A DNA stretch of 64,000 bases, taken from positions 186,001-250,000 of the forward strand of contig NZ_OBEA01000002.1 in assembly GCF_900215355.1 (NCBI RefSeq), in the 5' to 3' direction. This document shows, piece by piece, positions 55,476 to 64,000 of this stretch. The notes beneath the pieces were generated by a model. It searched no databases. It worked only from the letters and a program-made list of their open reading frames with translations, and had not been told where the DNA came from. The position numbers were made by a program, and so were the translations under genes. Position 1 is the first letter of the stretch; each line of letters starts with the position of its first letter. The stretch is from Pseudooceanicola antarcticus. GTDB taxonomy: Bacteria; Pseudomonadota; Alphaproteobacteria; Rhodobacterales; Rhodobacteraceae.

Positions 55476-56386
55476 TCTACGAGCGGATCACGCTCATCGG
55501 CCTCGGTCTCATCGCCTCGTCGATCATTCGCGCGGCAGAGCGTGGCGGGCTGGCGGGCGAGATCCGCGGCTATGACCTGTCGGACGAGGCCCGTGCCACG
55601 GCACGCGAGATCGGTCTGGGCGACGTGATCTGCGACAGCCTGGAAGAGGCCGTGACCGATGCCGACCTGGTGATCCTGGCCGTGCCCGTGGGCGCCATGG
55701 GTGGCCTGGCAGAGCGGATCGGCCCCCACCTCAAGCCCGGCGCGGTGTTGTCGGACGTGGGATCGGTCAAGGGCTCGGTCGTGGCCTCGGTCGGCCCGCA
55801 TGTGCCCGAGGGCGTGCATTTCATCCCCGCGCACCCGCTGGCCGGCACCGAGCATTCCGGCCCCCGCGCCGGCTTCGCCGAGCTCTTCGACAACCGCTGG
55901 TGCCTGATCGTTCCGGCGGGCGAGACCGATCCGCAGGCCCTGGCCGGGCTGCGTGCCTTCTGGGAAGGCATGGGCGCCCATGTGGACGAGATGGACCCCG
56001 AGCACCACGACCTGGTGCTTGCGGTGACCAGCCACACGCCGCACCTCATCGCCTACACGATGGTCGGCGTGGCCGACGACCTGCGCCGGGTGACCGACAG
56101 CGAGGTCATCAAGTACTCGGCCGCCGGTTTCCGCGACTTCACCCGGATCGCCGCCTCTGATCCGACCATGTGGCGCGATGTCTTCCTGTCCAACAAGCAG
56201 GCGACGCTGGAGATCCTGCAGCGCTTCACGGAAGAGCTTTTCCGTCTGCAACGCGCCATTCGCCAGGACGACGGCGATCTGCTGCACGACTACTTCACCC
56301 GCACCCGTGCCATCCGCCGCAATATCATCGAGGCGGGGCAGGATACCGATGCGCCGGACTTCGGGCGCGGAGCGGTGCGCAAGTGA
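55472..56386 (+). CDS. tyrC: Prephenate/arogenate (cyclohexadienyl) dehydrogenase
   Basis: 304 residues. NAD-binding [33 protein letters not shown] and the C-terminal [21 protein letters not shown] are TyrA/TyrC hallmarks. It oxidatively decarboxylates prephenate or arogenate on the path to tyrosine. It lacks a chorismate mutase domain. ATG overlaps the hisC stop, and its own stop overlaps the next gene (GTGA). Confidence 0.95.
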   Translation: MIYERITLIGLGLIASSIIRAAERGGLAGEIRGYDLSDEARATAREIGLGDVICDSLEEAVTDADLVILAVPVGAMGGLAERIGPHLKPGAVLSDVGSVKGSVVASVGPHVPEGVHFIPAHPLAGTEHSGPRAGFAELFDNRWCLIVPAGETDPQALAGLRAFWEGMGAHVDEMDPEHHDLVLAVTSHTPHLIAYTMVGVADDLRRVTDSEVIKYSAAGFRDFTRIAASDPTMWRDVFLSNKQATLEILQRFTEELFRLQRAIRQDDGDLLHDYFTRTRAIRRNIIEAGQDTDAPDFGRGAVRK

Positions 56387-57279
56387 CCCGCCGGCGGCTG
56401 GCTGCAGCAGGGCTCCTTCTGGGGCTTGCGCTGGCGGCCAGCGCGCTGACGACAGCCGCGCTGATGGCCCAGGTGGCCGGTTCGCTGGCGCCGGAGCGCT
56501 CTTTGCGCCCGGTGGCGCGGGGGCAGATGCTGCGCGGCGTGGTGCTGCCGGCAGAGGTCTTCGTCCAGCGTGACGTGGCCCTGGAGGTGGCGCAGCAGGT
56601 CCTCTCGGAGGCCCGCAACCCGCAGCAGGTCGAGACCGTGGGTCTCAGCCGCTATGCCCCGGACAGCTCGACCACCCCCACCCGTTCCCTGCGCCCGAAG
56701 CTGCGGCCGGCGACCGTGGTGCAATTGGCGCGGGCGGTCGAGGCGCGGCGCAGGCAGGGGGCGGTCTGTGGCGATCTGTCGATCCAGGGGGTCGAGATCG
56801 GGGCCGTGCCCTCTCAGACGCAGGGCTGTGGCATCGACCAGGCGGTGCGCATCCGCTCTGTCTCGGGCGTCAGCCTGTCGACCCACGCGGTGATGGACTG
56901 CAAGACCGCGCAGGCGCTGAAGAGCTGGATCGACCGGGGGCTGTCTCCGGCGGTGCGGCGCTATGGCGGCGGGGTCCGGGAGTTGCGGGTGGTGGCCCAT
57001 TACGCCTGTCGTCCGCGCAACAACCGCAAGGGCGCGCGGATCTCGGAGCATGGCAAGGGGCGGGCCATCGACATCGCCGCGATCCGGTTGAACGACGGCA
57101 AGGACCTGGTGGTGCTGGAAGATTGGAACAATGGCCGCGAGGGCAAGATCCTCAAGCGCGCCCATGCCGCCGCCTGTGGCCCCTTCGGCACCGTGCTGGG
57201 CCCGGAGGCCAATGCGCTGCACCGCGATCACTTCCACTTCGACACCGCGCGCTATCGCTCCGGCGCCTACTGCCGCTGA
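56383..57279 (+). CDS. Extensin-like C-terminal domain protein
   Basis: 298 residues starting at GTG 56383, which overlaps the tyrC stop. A basic start and hydrophobic helix (about 6-28) suggest secretion or anchoring. The C-terminal 170 residues are the extensin-like domain: CGDLSIQGVEIG, then GCGIDQAVRI, THAVMDCKTAQAL, SEHGKGRAIDIAAI and LHRDHFHFD, with several cysteines and His-Asp-His residues like a zinc peptidase of the D-alanyl-D-alanine type. Probably acts on the cell wall; the enzyme activity is unproven. Confidence 0.88.
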   Translation: MTRRRLAAAGLLLGLALAASALTTAALMAQVAGSLAPERSLRPVARGQMLRGVVLPAEVFVQRDVALEVAQQVLSEARNPQQVETVGLSRYAPDSSTTPTRSLRPKLRPATVVQLARAVEARRRQGAVCGDLSIQGVEIGAVPSQTQGCGIDQAVRIRSVSGVSLSTHAVMDCKTAQALKSWIDRGLSPAVRRYGGGVRELRVVAHYACRPRNNRKGARISEHGKGRAIDIAAIRLNDGKDLVVLEDWNNGREGKILKRAHAAACGPFGTVLGPEANALHRDHFHFDTARYRSGAYCR

Positions 57280-57280
57280 G

Positions 57281-57310
57281 CGCCCGGCCCGGCCCGGCCC
57301 GGCTCGGGGC
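57281..57310. repeat. CCGGC short tandem repeat at convergent gene ends
   Basis: Four consecutive five-base CGGCC units followed by CTCGGGGCCGGGT can fold as GCCCGGCCC against GGGGCCGGGT. It fills the 35-base gap between the extensin-like and DUF2125 gene ends, and could act as a bidirectional transcript end. Confidence 0.5.
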
Positions 57311-57314
57311 CGGG

Positions 57315-58319
57315 TCAGCGCAGTATGAAGCTCGGCGCCGGTCCCAGCGGGATGAAGCCCAGCCAGACCTGTCCGTCCGAGAGCGTCACGCTCAAATCCA
57401 GGGTCTCGGGGTTGCCGCGGATGCTGGCCATCGAGCTGAGCGCCCGTTCGGCGGTCTCGGCCAGCCGGGCATCCACCGCCCCGAGGCTGACGGCCATCTG
57501 CAGCATCTGTCGCCAGTTGCGCGCCTGCACATCCACGTCGCCAGAGGCCATGCCGGTCTCGTCCACCGTCAGATCCGCCGAGAGCTGCAACATCAGCTCG
57601 CCCCATTCGGCGCGCGCCAGGTGCAGCTCGATCCGGCGCGGCTGCGGGCGGGCGTCCTGCAGGGCGCGGATGTCCCAGGGATCGGCGAAGGTCACATGGG
57701 CGTCGAGGTTGAGCGCCCGGATGCGGCGCGGCAGGCCCCGGTCCGCCGCCAGCCGGGTCACGAAACCGGCGGGCAGCTGCACCGCTTCGGCCGACAGGCC
57801 CAACCGGTAGCGCTCGGCCTGCCCCTCGTCCTGGGCCAGGGCCATGTTGAGCGGGCCGCTGGCCACCAGCGCCGGGGCGCCGGCGCCATCCAGCTGCAGG
57901 CTCTCCAGCGTGAACTGCGCCCGCTGCAACTCCAGCGCCGTGTTGGGCTTCAGCACCAGCGAGGCGCGCATGCCTTCGTTCTGCACCTGGTAGCGATCCG
58001 AGAGGGTGCGCAGGGCGAAGGTCTCGGGCCAGGCGGCGATGACGTGGTTGGGCTTGTAGGACAGGGCAAAGATGCCGAAATCGGGCAGTTCGACCGCCAG
58101 CCCGCTGTCGGGGTCGGCCACCGCCAGGTTATGCCACGTCAGGTCGAAGCGGTTGGGGAAGCCCTTCACGCCGAAGCTGGCGTAGTCCAGCTGCCAGCCC
58201 TCGGCACGACGGGCGGACATCCAGCCCTCGACCTCGTCCTGCAACTTCGACGAGCCTGCGAACCAGTAGCCGGACCAGAGCAGTGCCAGCACCGCGATCA
58301 CGATCGTAAGACGTTTCAT
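57315..58319 (-). CDS. DUF2125 protein
   Basis: 334 residues. An N-terminal signal anchor (MKRLTIVIAVLALLWSGYWF) precedes a mostly beta-stranded domain with YASFGVKGFPNRFDLTW, a DUF2125 signature. The family is alphaproteobacterial and of unknown function; the fold resembles AsmA/lipid-transfer-type outer-membrane-facing proteins only loosely, so no function is assigned. It is divergent from the ChaC gene, 65 bases away. Confidence 0.85.
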   Translation of the reverse strand: MKRLTIVIAVLALLWSGYWFAGSSKLQDEVEGWMSARRAEGWQLDYASFGVKGFPNRFDLTWHNLAVADPDSGLAVELPDFGIFALSYKPNHVIAAWPETFALRTLSDRYQVQNEGMRASLVLKPNTALELQRAQFTLESLQLDGAGAPALVASGPLNMALAQDEGQAERYRLGLSAEAVQLPAGFVTRLAADRGLPRRIRALNLDAHVTFADPWDIRALQDARPQPRRIELHLARAEWGELMLQLSADLTVDETGMASGDVDVQARNWRQMLQMAVSLGAVDARLAETAERALSSMASIRGNPETLDLSVTLSDGQVWLGFIPLGPAPSFILR

Positions 58320-58384
58320 GGCGCCCCTTCACCTCTGCCTTTGGCTGTTGTTTACAGGGGGCAAAGGCAAAGGGAAATATCACC

Positions 58385-58909
58385 ATGTGGGTCTTCGGCT
58401 ATGGATCGCTGCTGTGGAAACCGGGTTTCGAGCCGGCCGAGTCGGTCGTGGCCCACCTGGCGGGCTACCGGCGCTCCTTCTGCATGACCTCGATCCACCA
58501 TCGCGGCACGGAAGAGGACCCCGGCCTGGTGCTGGCGCTGGACGCCGAGACCGGCGCGGGCTGTACCGGCCTGGCCCTGCGCGCCGCCGACCACGAGGCG
58601 GACAGGGTGCTGGACTACCTGCGCGAACGCGAGCTGGTCTCATCGGCCTACGTGGAAACCCCCGTCGAACTGGATCTCGCCGATGGTCGCCGCATCGAGG
58701 CGCTGGCCTATGTCATCGACCCGCACCACCGCCAATATTGCGGCGGCCTGCCGCTGGAAGACCAGGCGCAGATCATCGCCCAGGCCCATGGCGGCATGGG
58801 GCCGAACGCGGAATATCTGCTCAACACGGCGGCGCATCTGGAACAGCTGGGCCTGGGCGATGACGAATTGACCTGGCTGGCCGAAAGGGTGCGCAATTTG
58901 CGCGGATAA
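58385..58909 (+). CDS. ChaC-family gamma-glutamylcyclotransferase
   Basis: 174 residues starting MWVFGYGSLLWKPGFEP, the ChaC signature (YGSL substrate loop). RRSFCMTSIHHRGTEEDPG and YLRERELVSSAY follow. ChaC enzymes degrade glutathione to Cys-Gly and 5-oxoproline in the cytoplasm. It is on the same strand as the motor genes, 66 bases before the ExbB-like gene. Confidence 0.92.
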   Translation: MWVFGYGSLLWKPGFEPAESVVAHLAGYRRSFCMTSIHHRGTEEDPGLVLALDAETGAGCTGLALRAADHEADRVLDYLRERELVSSAYVETPVELDLADGRRIEALAYVIDPHHRQYCGGLPLEDQAQIIAQAHGGMGPNAEYLLNTAAHLEQLGLGDDELTWLAERVRNLRG

Positions 58910-58975
58910 GCCCTTTTTCTGGAAGGCGAAACCTCCTAGAGTCCGGGCAACGAAACCACATCCGGGACCGTCCTG

Positions 58976-60157
58976 ATGGCTCATAGTGAGAGCGAGGCCG
59001 CTCCGCAGTTTTCCCAGCCGATCCGCCAGATTCTGCTGATGCTCGTCGTCCTCGGGCTCTGCGCGGCGGGGACCTTCGTCGTCGGCCCCAGCCTGCTGCC
59101 TGTCTTCGAGGCCAACCCCTACCTGAACGGCTTCATCGGCTTCGTCTTCTTCATCGGCGTGCTGGCCTGTTTCTGGCAGGTGGCGCAGCTGATCTCCTCG
59201 GTGCGCTGGATCGAGCGTTTCGCCCAGACCCGCGACGGCGAGGCGGCGGGCCGCGCGCCGCGCCTGCTGACCCCGCTGGCCACGCTGCTGGGGCGCAGCG
59301 ACCGGCGGATGCAGATTTCCTCGACCTCGGCGACCTCGATCCTGGAATCCGTCGCCACGCGGATCGACGAAGCGCGCGAGATCACCCGCTACCTGACCTC
59401 GCTGCTGATCTTCCTCGGGCTCTTGGGCACCTTTTACGGCCTAGCCACCACGGTTCCGGCGGTGGTCGACACCATCCGCTCGCTGGCGCCGCAGGACGGC
59501 GAGGCGGGTACCTCGGTGTTCAACCGGCTGATGACCGGGCTTGAGGCGCAGCTTGGCGGCATGGGCGTTGCCTTTGCCTCGTCGTTGATCGGCCTGGCGG
59601 GCTCGCTCGTCGTGGGCCTGCTGGAGCTCTTCGCCGGCCACGGTCAGAACCGCTTCTACCGCGAGCTGGAAGAGTGGATGTCGACGATCACCCGCCTCGG
59701 GCTGTCGGACGGCGAAGACGGGACCAGCGACTCGATGCTGGTCACCGTGCTCGACAACATGGGCGAGCAGATGGCCCGCCTGCAAGAGATGTTCATGCGC
59801 TCGGACGCGGCCCGTGCCGAGGTCGACAGCAAGCTCTCGACCCTGGCCGATACCATCGAGCGGCTGACCGACCGCATGGCGGCGCAGAACAATTCCTCTG
59901 GCCAGACCGCCGATGCGATGATGCGCCTGGCCGATCAGCAGGAAGCGCTGCTGGGAAAGCTGATGGAGCAGGGCCTGGCCGAGGGGCTGGACGCGGAAAG
60001 CCGCATGCGCCTGCGCTCGATGGACGTGCAGCTGCTGCGCATCCTCGAAGAGATCAGCGCCGGCCGGCACGAGACCATGGCCGAGCTGCGCACCGATATC
60101 GCGGCCCTGTCGCGGCTTCTGTCCCACAGCAGGCCCCACCTGGACCGGGACGGCTGA
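58976..60157 (+). CDS. MotA/TolQ/ExbB-like proton-channel protein
   Basis: 393 residues. Four hydrophobic segments (about 19-40, 51-73, 139-160, 193-219). The third contains GLLGTFYGLATTVP and the fourth GMGVAFASSLIGLAGSLVVG, the conserved pore motifs of MotA/TolQ/ExbB/ZorA stator proteins. A helical cytoplasmic tail of about 170 residues follows. It pairs with the OmpA/MotB-like gene three bases downstream to form a proton-driven inner-membrane motor. The role is unknown; the layout recalls Zorya ZorA, but the neighbouring genes are housekeeping. Confidence 0.9.
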   Translation: MAHSESEAAPQFSQPIRQILLMLVVLGLCAAGTFVVGPSLLPVFEANPYLNGFIGFVFFIGVLACFWQVAQLISSVRWIERFAQTRDGEAAGRAPRLLTPLATLLGRSDRRMQISSTSATSILESVATRIDEAREITRYLTSLLIFLGLLGTFYGLATTVPAVVDTIRSLAPQDGEAGTSVFNRLMTGLEAQLGGMGVAFASSLIGLAGSLVVGLLELFAGHGQNRFYRELEEWMSTITRLGLSDGEDGTSDSMLVTVLDNMGEQMARLQEMFMRSDAARAEVDSKLSTLADTIERLTDRMAAQNNSSGQTADAMMRLADQQEALLGKLMEQGLAEGLDAESRMRLRSMDVQLLRILEEISAGRHETMAELRTDIAALSRLLSHSRPHLDRDG

Positions 60158-60160
60158 TCC

Positions 60161-62758
60161 ATGGCCCTGTCCCGCAGATCCGGCGCCCGGCTGCAGGCCA
60201 ATATCTGGCCAGGCTTCGTGGATGCGATGACCGGCCTGCTGATGGTTCTGATGTTCGTGCTGACCATCTTCATGGTGGTGCAATACACGCTGCAGGAAAC
60301 CATCACGGGCCAGGAAAACGAGCTGGACGACCTGACCCAGGACCTGGCGGCCCTGTCGCAGGCCCTGGGGCTTGAGCGCGACCGCTCGGCCCGGCTGACC
60401 GAGGAGGTCGGCACGCTTAACGCCACCCTCGACGACCGCCAGCAGCGGCTGGACCAGCAGACGGCGCTGATCGCCTCGCTGACCCAGCAGCGGGATGCGG
60501 CGCGGGCGGGGCTTGCCGATGCCAACGCCCGGATCACCGATTTCGAGGCCCAGGTCTCGGGCCTGTTGGCGCAGCGCGATGACGCGCGCGCCCAGGTGGC
60601 GGATCTGCAAAGCGAGCAGCAACGCCTGATCGGCGAACAGGAGGCTCTGCAACTGGCCCTGTCGCAGGCGCGCAGCGAGATCAGCCAGCAGGAAGAGCAG
60701 GCCCGCCTTGCCGCTGCCCGCCGCGAGGCGCTGGAAGCGCTGGTCGACAGCCTGCGCACCGAACGCGATGACGCCCGTGCCCTTGGCTCTGACCTGACCG
60801 CGCAGCTGGATGATCTGGAAACCCAGCTCTCCGAGGAAGAAGCCGCCCGCATTGCCGAGGCCGCCGCGGCCCAGGCCCTGCGCGAGCGGCTGAAAAACTC
60901 GCAGGACGAGCTGACCGCGATGACCCTGGCGCTGGAGGAACAGCGCCGCCAGGCCGAAGAGACCCTGACCCAGCTGGCCGCCGCCGAGGCCGCCACCGAT
61001 GACCTGGACGAACGCCTGATGGCCGCGCTGCTGGCCCGCGACGAGGCGACGGCGCAGGCCAGCCAGACCTCGGATGAGCTGGCGCGCACGCAAGAGCGCC
61101 TGGCCGAGGCGGAAGAGGGGCGTCAGGCCAGCTTCGGCCAGCTCTCGCGCCTGGAGGCGGCCCTGGCCGATGCCCTGGCCGATGTCGAGGACCGGGACTC
61201 GAAGCTGGCAGAACTTGAGGCGCGGCTTGGGGTGCTGGAGCGCGCGCTCACCGGCGCCGAGGGCGATCGGGACGCGGCCCGCAGTCAGCTGGCCGTGCTG
61301 CGCGAGGACCTCTCGGCGGCGCGGGAAGACACCGCCACCGCCCGCGCCCGCGCCGACCGCGCCGAGGCAGAGACCCTTTCGACCCGTGAAGATATGCAGG
61401 CCGAGATCGACCGCCTGCGCGCCGAGGCCGCCGCCCGCGAGGCCGAGCTGACCGCGCGTCTAGATGCGGCAGAGGAGCAGACCGACGGCCAGATCGACGC
61501 GCTCGAGCAGGTCCGCCTGCGCATCGTCGCGCTGGAATCGGCCCTGGCCCGCGCCGAGGAAGAGAAATCCGGTCTCTCGGATCGTCTCGCCGCCGCGCTG
61601 GAAAGCGAGGACCAGGCCGAGGCGCTGGCCGCCGACAAGGCCGCGCTGGAAGCGGACATGGCCCGCCTGCAGGATACCGCCGAGGCGCGGCAGACCACCA
61701 TCGGCGAGCTGGAACAGAAGCTGCGCGCGCTGGAAGCCACGCTGACCCGTACCCGCACCGAGCTGGAAGAGAACGAGACCCGGCACAGCGAAGAACTGGC
61801 CTCGATACAGCGCCGTCTGGCCGAGGCGCTGGCCGCCAAGGAGGCCGCGCGGAGCGACTCGGGCGACCGCGAGGAGCTGCGCCGGCAACTGGCCGCGGCG
61901 CTGGCGGCAAAGATCAAGGCCGAGGAAGAGGCGGCGGCCCAGCTCTCGGAGGCCGAGCAACGGCAGATCCTGCTGTCCCAGGCCAATCGCGCGCTGGAAG
62001 CGGAAGAGGCACAGAGCGCCGAGGCGGCGCGCCGTTCGGCGCTGCTCAACCAGCAGGTGGCGGCGCTGCGCACCCAGCTGGCCTCGCTGCAATCGCTGCT
62101 GGACGACTACAAGGAACGCGAGGCCACCAGCCAGGTGCAGATCGAGAGCCTGGGCCAGGACCTGAACGCCGCCCTGGCCCGCGCCGCGGCGCTGGAACGC
62201 AAGGAGCGCCAGCGCGCCGAGGAAGAGGCACGCCGCCTGGCCGCCGAAGCCCGTCAGCTGGAAGAAGAGGCCCGCCGCCTGGAGGCCGAGAAGCAGGAGC
62301 TGTCGCAGTACCGGTCCGACTTCTTCGGCCGCATGCGGCAGATCCTGGCGGGGCAGGACGGCGTGCGCGTCGTCGGCGACCGTTTCGTCTTCTCTTCAGA
62401 GGTGCTCTTCGCGCCGGGCCGGGCCGAGCTCTCGGACGAGGGCCGCAGCCAGATCGCACAGATTGCCGGTATCCTGCGCCAGGTGGCGGCCGAGATCCCC
62501 TCGGGCATCGACTGGATCATCCGCGTCGACGGCCATACCGACAAGGTGCCGCTCTCGGGCGGTGGCGAGTTCGCCGACAACTGGGAGCTCTCGCAGGCCC
62601 GCGCCCTGTCGGTGGTGCGCTACATGATCGAGCTGGGCATCAGCCCGCGCAACCTCTCGGCCAATGGCTTTGGCGAGTACCAGCCCATCGAAGAGGGCGA
62701 CAGCCCCGAGGCGCTGGCCGCCAACCGCCGTATCGAACTGAAGCTGACCGAACGCTGA
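60161..62758 (+). CDS. MotB/OmpA-like motor partner with very long coiled coil
   Basis: 865 residues. One N-terminal membrane helix (about 17-43) starts with FVDAMTGLLMVLMF, where Asp21 is the position of the proton-carrying aspartate of MotB/TolR/ZorB. Residues about 45-715 are almost entirely heptad-rich, Ala/Glu/Arg/Leu coiled coil. The C-terminal 130 residues are an OmpA/MotB peptidoglycan-binding domain (RVDGHTDKVPL, WELSQARALSVVRYM, NRRIELKL). The helix would place the coiled coil and OmpA domain in the periplasm. Partner of the ExbB-like protein encoded just upstream. Confidence 0.9.
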   Translation: MALSRRSGARLQANIWPGFVDAMTGLLMVLMFVLTIFMVVQYTLQETITGQENELDDLTQDLAALSQALGLERDRSARLTEEVGTLNATLDDRQQRLDQQTALIASLTQQRDAARAGLADANARITDFEAQVSGLLAQRDDARAQVADLQSEQQRLIGEQEALQLALSQARSEISQQEEQARLAAARREALEALVDSLRTERDDARALGSDLTAQLDDLETQLSEEEAARIAEAAAAQALRERLKNSQDELTAMTLALEEQRRQAEETLTQLAAAEAATDDLDERLMAALLARDEATAQASQTSDELARTQERLAEAEEGRQASFGQLSRLEAALADALADVEDRDSKLAELEARLGVLERALTGAEGDRDAARSQLAVLREDLSAAREDTATARARADRAEAETLSTREDMQAEIDRLRAEAAAREAELTARLDAAEEQTDGQIDALEQVRLRIVALESALARAEEEKSGLSDRLAAALESEDQAEALAADKAALEADMARLQDTAEARQTTIGELEQKLRALEATLTRTRTELEENETRHSEELASIQRRLAEALAAKEAARSDSGDREELRRQLAAALAAKIKAEEEAAAQLSEAEQRQILLSQANRALEAEEAQSAEAARRSALLNQQVAALRTQLASLQSLLDDYKEREATSQVQIESLGQDLNAALARAAALERKERQRAEEEARRLAAEARQLEEEARRLEAEKQELSQYRSDFFGRMRQILAGQDGVRVVGDRFVFSSEVLFAPGRAELSDEGRSQIAQIAGILRQVAAEIPSGIDWIIRVDGHTDKVPLSGGGEFADNWELSQARALSVVRYMIELGISPRNLSANGFGEYQPIEEGDSPEALAANRRIELKLTER

Positions 62759-62767
62759 TGGCGGGCG

Positions 62768-63757
62768 CTAGTCGGCGCGGATCTGAACGGCGCCGGTCTT
62801 TTGCGACAGGACCTCTCCGTCCCGGATCAGCCGCGCCCGCCCGGTATAGAGCCCCGGCGGCAGTGCCGCGCGCAGGCGCTTGCCCGTGGCGCGATAGAGC
62901 CGGGCCTGGTCCTTCTCGAGGGTGAATTCCTGGGACAGCCAGGGCGCATCCGGGGCGGTGATCGCCAGCTCCAGCACATCGCCGTCGCGGGCGCCGAAGA
63001 CATAGGCCCAGAGCACCAGGGCCGGGGTATCGGCGGGCAGGCTGTCGCGGGCCATGCCGCCTGCGGCGACCTCCTCGAACTCGGGCAGCCGGTCGAGGAA
63101 CCCCAGGGAGATCAGCCCGCCGGGGTTGTATTCCAGCGGATCGGCCCAGAGCGGATCGCCAAGCGGCGCGCAGCCGCCCCTGCTCTCTGTCGTGCCATCT
63201 GGGGCGAAGGGATCGACATCCTCCCCGTCACGGCGCAACGCGATATGCAGATGCGGGAACTGGCTGCGCCCCGAGAGTCCGACGAGGCCGAGTGGCGTGC
63301 CGGCCTCGACCAGCTGGCCCTTCTGCACCGCGACCGAGCCCCGGCGCATGTGGCAATACTGGGTGACCCAACCCCCTTCATGTTCGATCAGCACCCCGTT
63401 GCCGCAGTCCCGGCCGTTGATCCGCGGGGCCTCGGCCTCGGTATAGAGGCGGTCGATCATGCCGTCGCGGGTGCCCGCAACCCGCCCCGGCGCGGCGGCC
63501 AGGATGCGCACGCCGCGCTCCATCTGCTGCTGCGACAGCAACGAGAAATCGGTGCCGCGGTGGCCGTCATAGGTGAGCGGGCCGCAGGTGAAATCCGCAG
63601 CACCCGGTCCGGGGTCATGGTCGAGGTAGTTCTGCAGGAAGCAATCCCGCCCCGGCGTGCAGTCGATGGGCAGGGCCAGGCGCGGCGGCTCGGCATGCAG
63701 GCGGGGGGCCAGCAAGGGCGTGGCAAGCAGCAGGAGCAGGGGAAGGATCAGGCGCAT
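62768..63757 (-). CDS. M23-family peptidase
   Basis: 329 residues. A signal peptide (about 1-22) precedes the peptidase: first zinc ligands in GHRGTDF (His66, Asp70), His136 in YCHM and HLH at 169-171 within SQFPHLHIAL complete the LytM-type site. The C-terminal 110 residues form a separate beta domain. It probably cleaves peptidoglycan cross-links in the periplasm. GGAG six bases before the ATG at 63757. Convergent with the motor gene, whose stop lies ten bases away. Confidence 0.9.
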   Translation of the reverse strand: MRLILPLLLLLATPLLAPRLHAEPPRLALPIDCTPGRDCFLQNYLDHDPGPGAADFTCGPLTYDGHRGTDFSLLSQQQMERGVRILAAAPGRVAGTRDGMIDRLYTEAEAPRINGRDCGNGVLIEHEGGWVTQYCHMRRGSVAVQKGQLVEAGTPLGLVGLSGRSQFPHLHIALRRDGEDVDPFAPDGTTESRGGCAPLGDPLWADPLEYNPGGLISLGFLDRLPEFEEVAAGGMARDSLPADTPALVLWAYVFGARDGDVLELAITAPDAPWLSQEFTLEKDQARLYRATGKRLRAALPPGLYTGRARLIRDGEVLSQKTGAVQIRAD

Positions 63758-63894
63758 GCGGGCTCCGGTCTTGGGCGGTCCGGCAAGTCTGGGCGCTGCG
63801 CCCGGCGGAGGCAAGGGGCCCGCCCGAGGGCATCCCGGACGATGGCGCCATGGCAGGGGCCCACGCGGGGCCCAAAGCGGGGTGCCCAAAGCAG

Positions 63895-63921
63895 AAGGGG
63901 CGGGGAAAATCCCCACCCCTT
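63895..63921 (-). terminator. Terminator hairpin between the last two minus-strand genes
   Basis: AAGGGGCGGGG and TCCCCACCCCTT form a ten- to eleven-base stem (one wobble) around AAAA. It lies 25 bases past the stop of the partial gene at the right edge and upstream of the M23 gene, so it should end the former's transcript. Confidence 0.75.
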
Positions 63922-63945
63922 CGATCTTGCACGGCTGCGGGCCGG

Positions 63946-64000
63946 TTACTCTGCGGTCAGCAGGGGCGGCTTGTTGCCCGAGAGCTGCAACTTGTCCGGG
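63946..64000 (-). CDS. C-terminal end of an unidentified protein (partial)
   Basis: The right edge cuts a minus-strand gene; its last 17 residues end GNKPPLLTAE at a TAA (63946-63948). The codon usage matches a well-expressed gene and a terminator follows at once. The family is not identifiable from this fragment. Confidence 0.5.
   Translation of the reverse strand, partial: PDKLQLSGNKPPLLTAE

Noticed and set aside
58976-62758. Calling the ExbB-like/OmpA-like pair a Zorya anti-phage system
   Set aside because: ZorC, ZorD and ZorE-type genes are absent and the neighbours are envelope and housekeeping genes; the long coiled coil is on the MotB-like subunit instead of the MotA-like one.

Overview
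The window is a high-GC chromosomal segment of an alphaproteobacterium, most likely a member of the Rhodobacteraceae. Pointers are a LysR regulator divergent from a DUF1127 gene, an Rrf2 regulator with RirA-type cysteine spacing, a tandem glycine riboswitch before gcvTHP, a CysN-CysC fusion, a complex I NDUFS4-like protein next to uvrB, and dense packing with many four-base ATGA overlaps. No rRNA, transposase, integrase, plasmid or CRISPR feature was found; one tRNA gene, tRNA-Arg(UCU), is present.

Layout. 1-5 kb: YdeI-like protein, Bax-inhibitor-like membrane protein, a DUF1127 gene followed by a run of perfect hairpins ending in a terminator, its divergent LysR regulator, a quinone oxidoreductase and an XRE regulator. 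5-16 kb: a HisN-type phosphatase with a structured leader, two purine deaminases (8-oxoguanine and guanine), a CAP lipoprotein, gltX, the mgtE-fau pair, a small potassium-channel-like protein, an epimerase, a glycosyltransferase and a gamma-glutamylcyclotransferase. 16-22 kb: a RirA/NsrR-type regulator and the glycine cleavage operon. 22-29 kb: a lipoprotein-type ABC transporter divergent from the tesA esterase, a cold-shock protein, and an envelope trio (L,D-transpeptidase, lipoprotein hydrolase, geranylgeranyl-reductase-like flavoprotein).

29-44 kb is a surface-polysaccharide and sulfate-activation region. It holds rfbCBDA for dTDP-L-rhamnose, a phage-tail-like DUF2793 protein, a capsule exporter (KpsM divergent from KpsE and KpsT), and a minus-strand series cysD, cysNC, cysQ, kdsD/kpsF, kdsB, kdsA. 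The order suggests joint supply of rhamnose, Kdo and perhaps PAPS for an exported polysaccharide; the sulfation part is inference because no sulfotransferase is in the window.

44-54 kb: a LuxR-type regulator, tRNA-Arg, a small zinc-ribbon membrane protein, the NDUFS4-like protein, uvrB with a YdcF protein, a PLDc_N peptide, a RidA protein, an LpxR-like outer-membrane lipid A deacylase, a Hint-domain protein, rpsD with a structured leader, an AraC regulator and an ABM-domain protein. 54-64 kb: hisC-tyrC-extensin-like operon, a DUF2125 protein, a ChaC protein, a two-gene ExbB/MotA plus OmpA/MotB-like motor whose second protein carries a roughly 670-residue coiled coil, and an M23 peptidase.

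All functional calls rest on motif recognition and gene context; no database search was possible.
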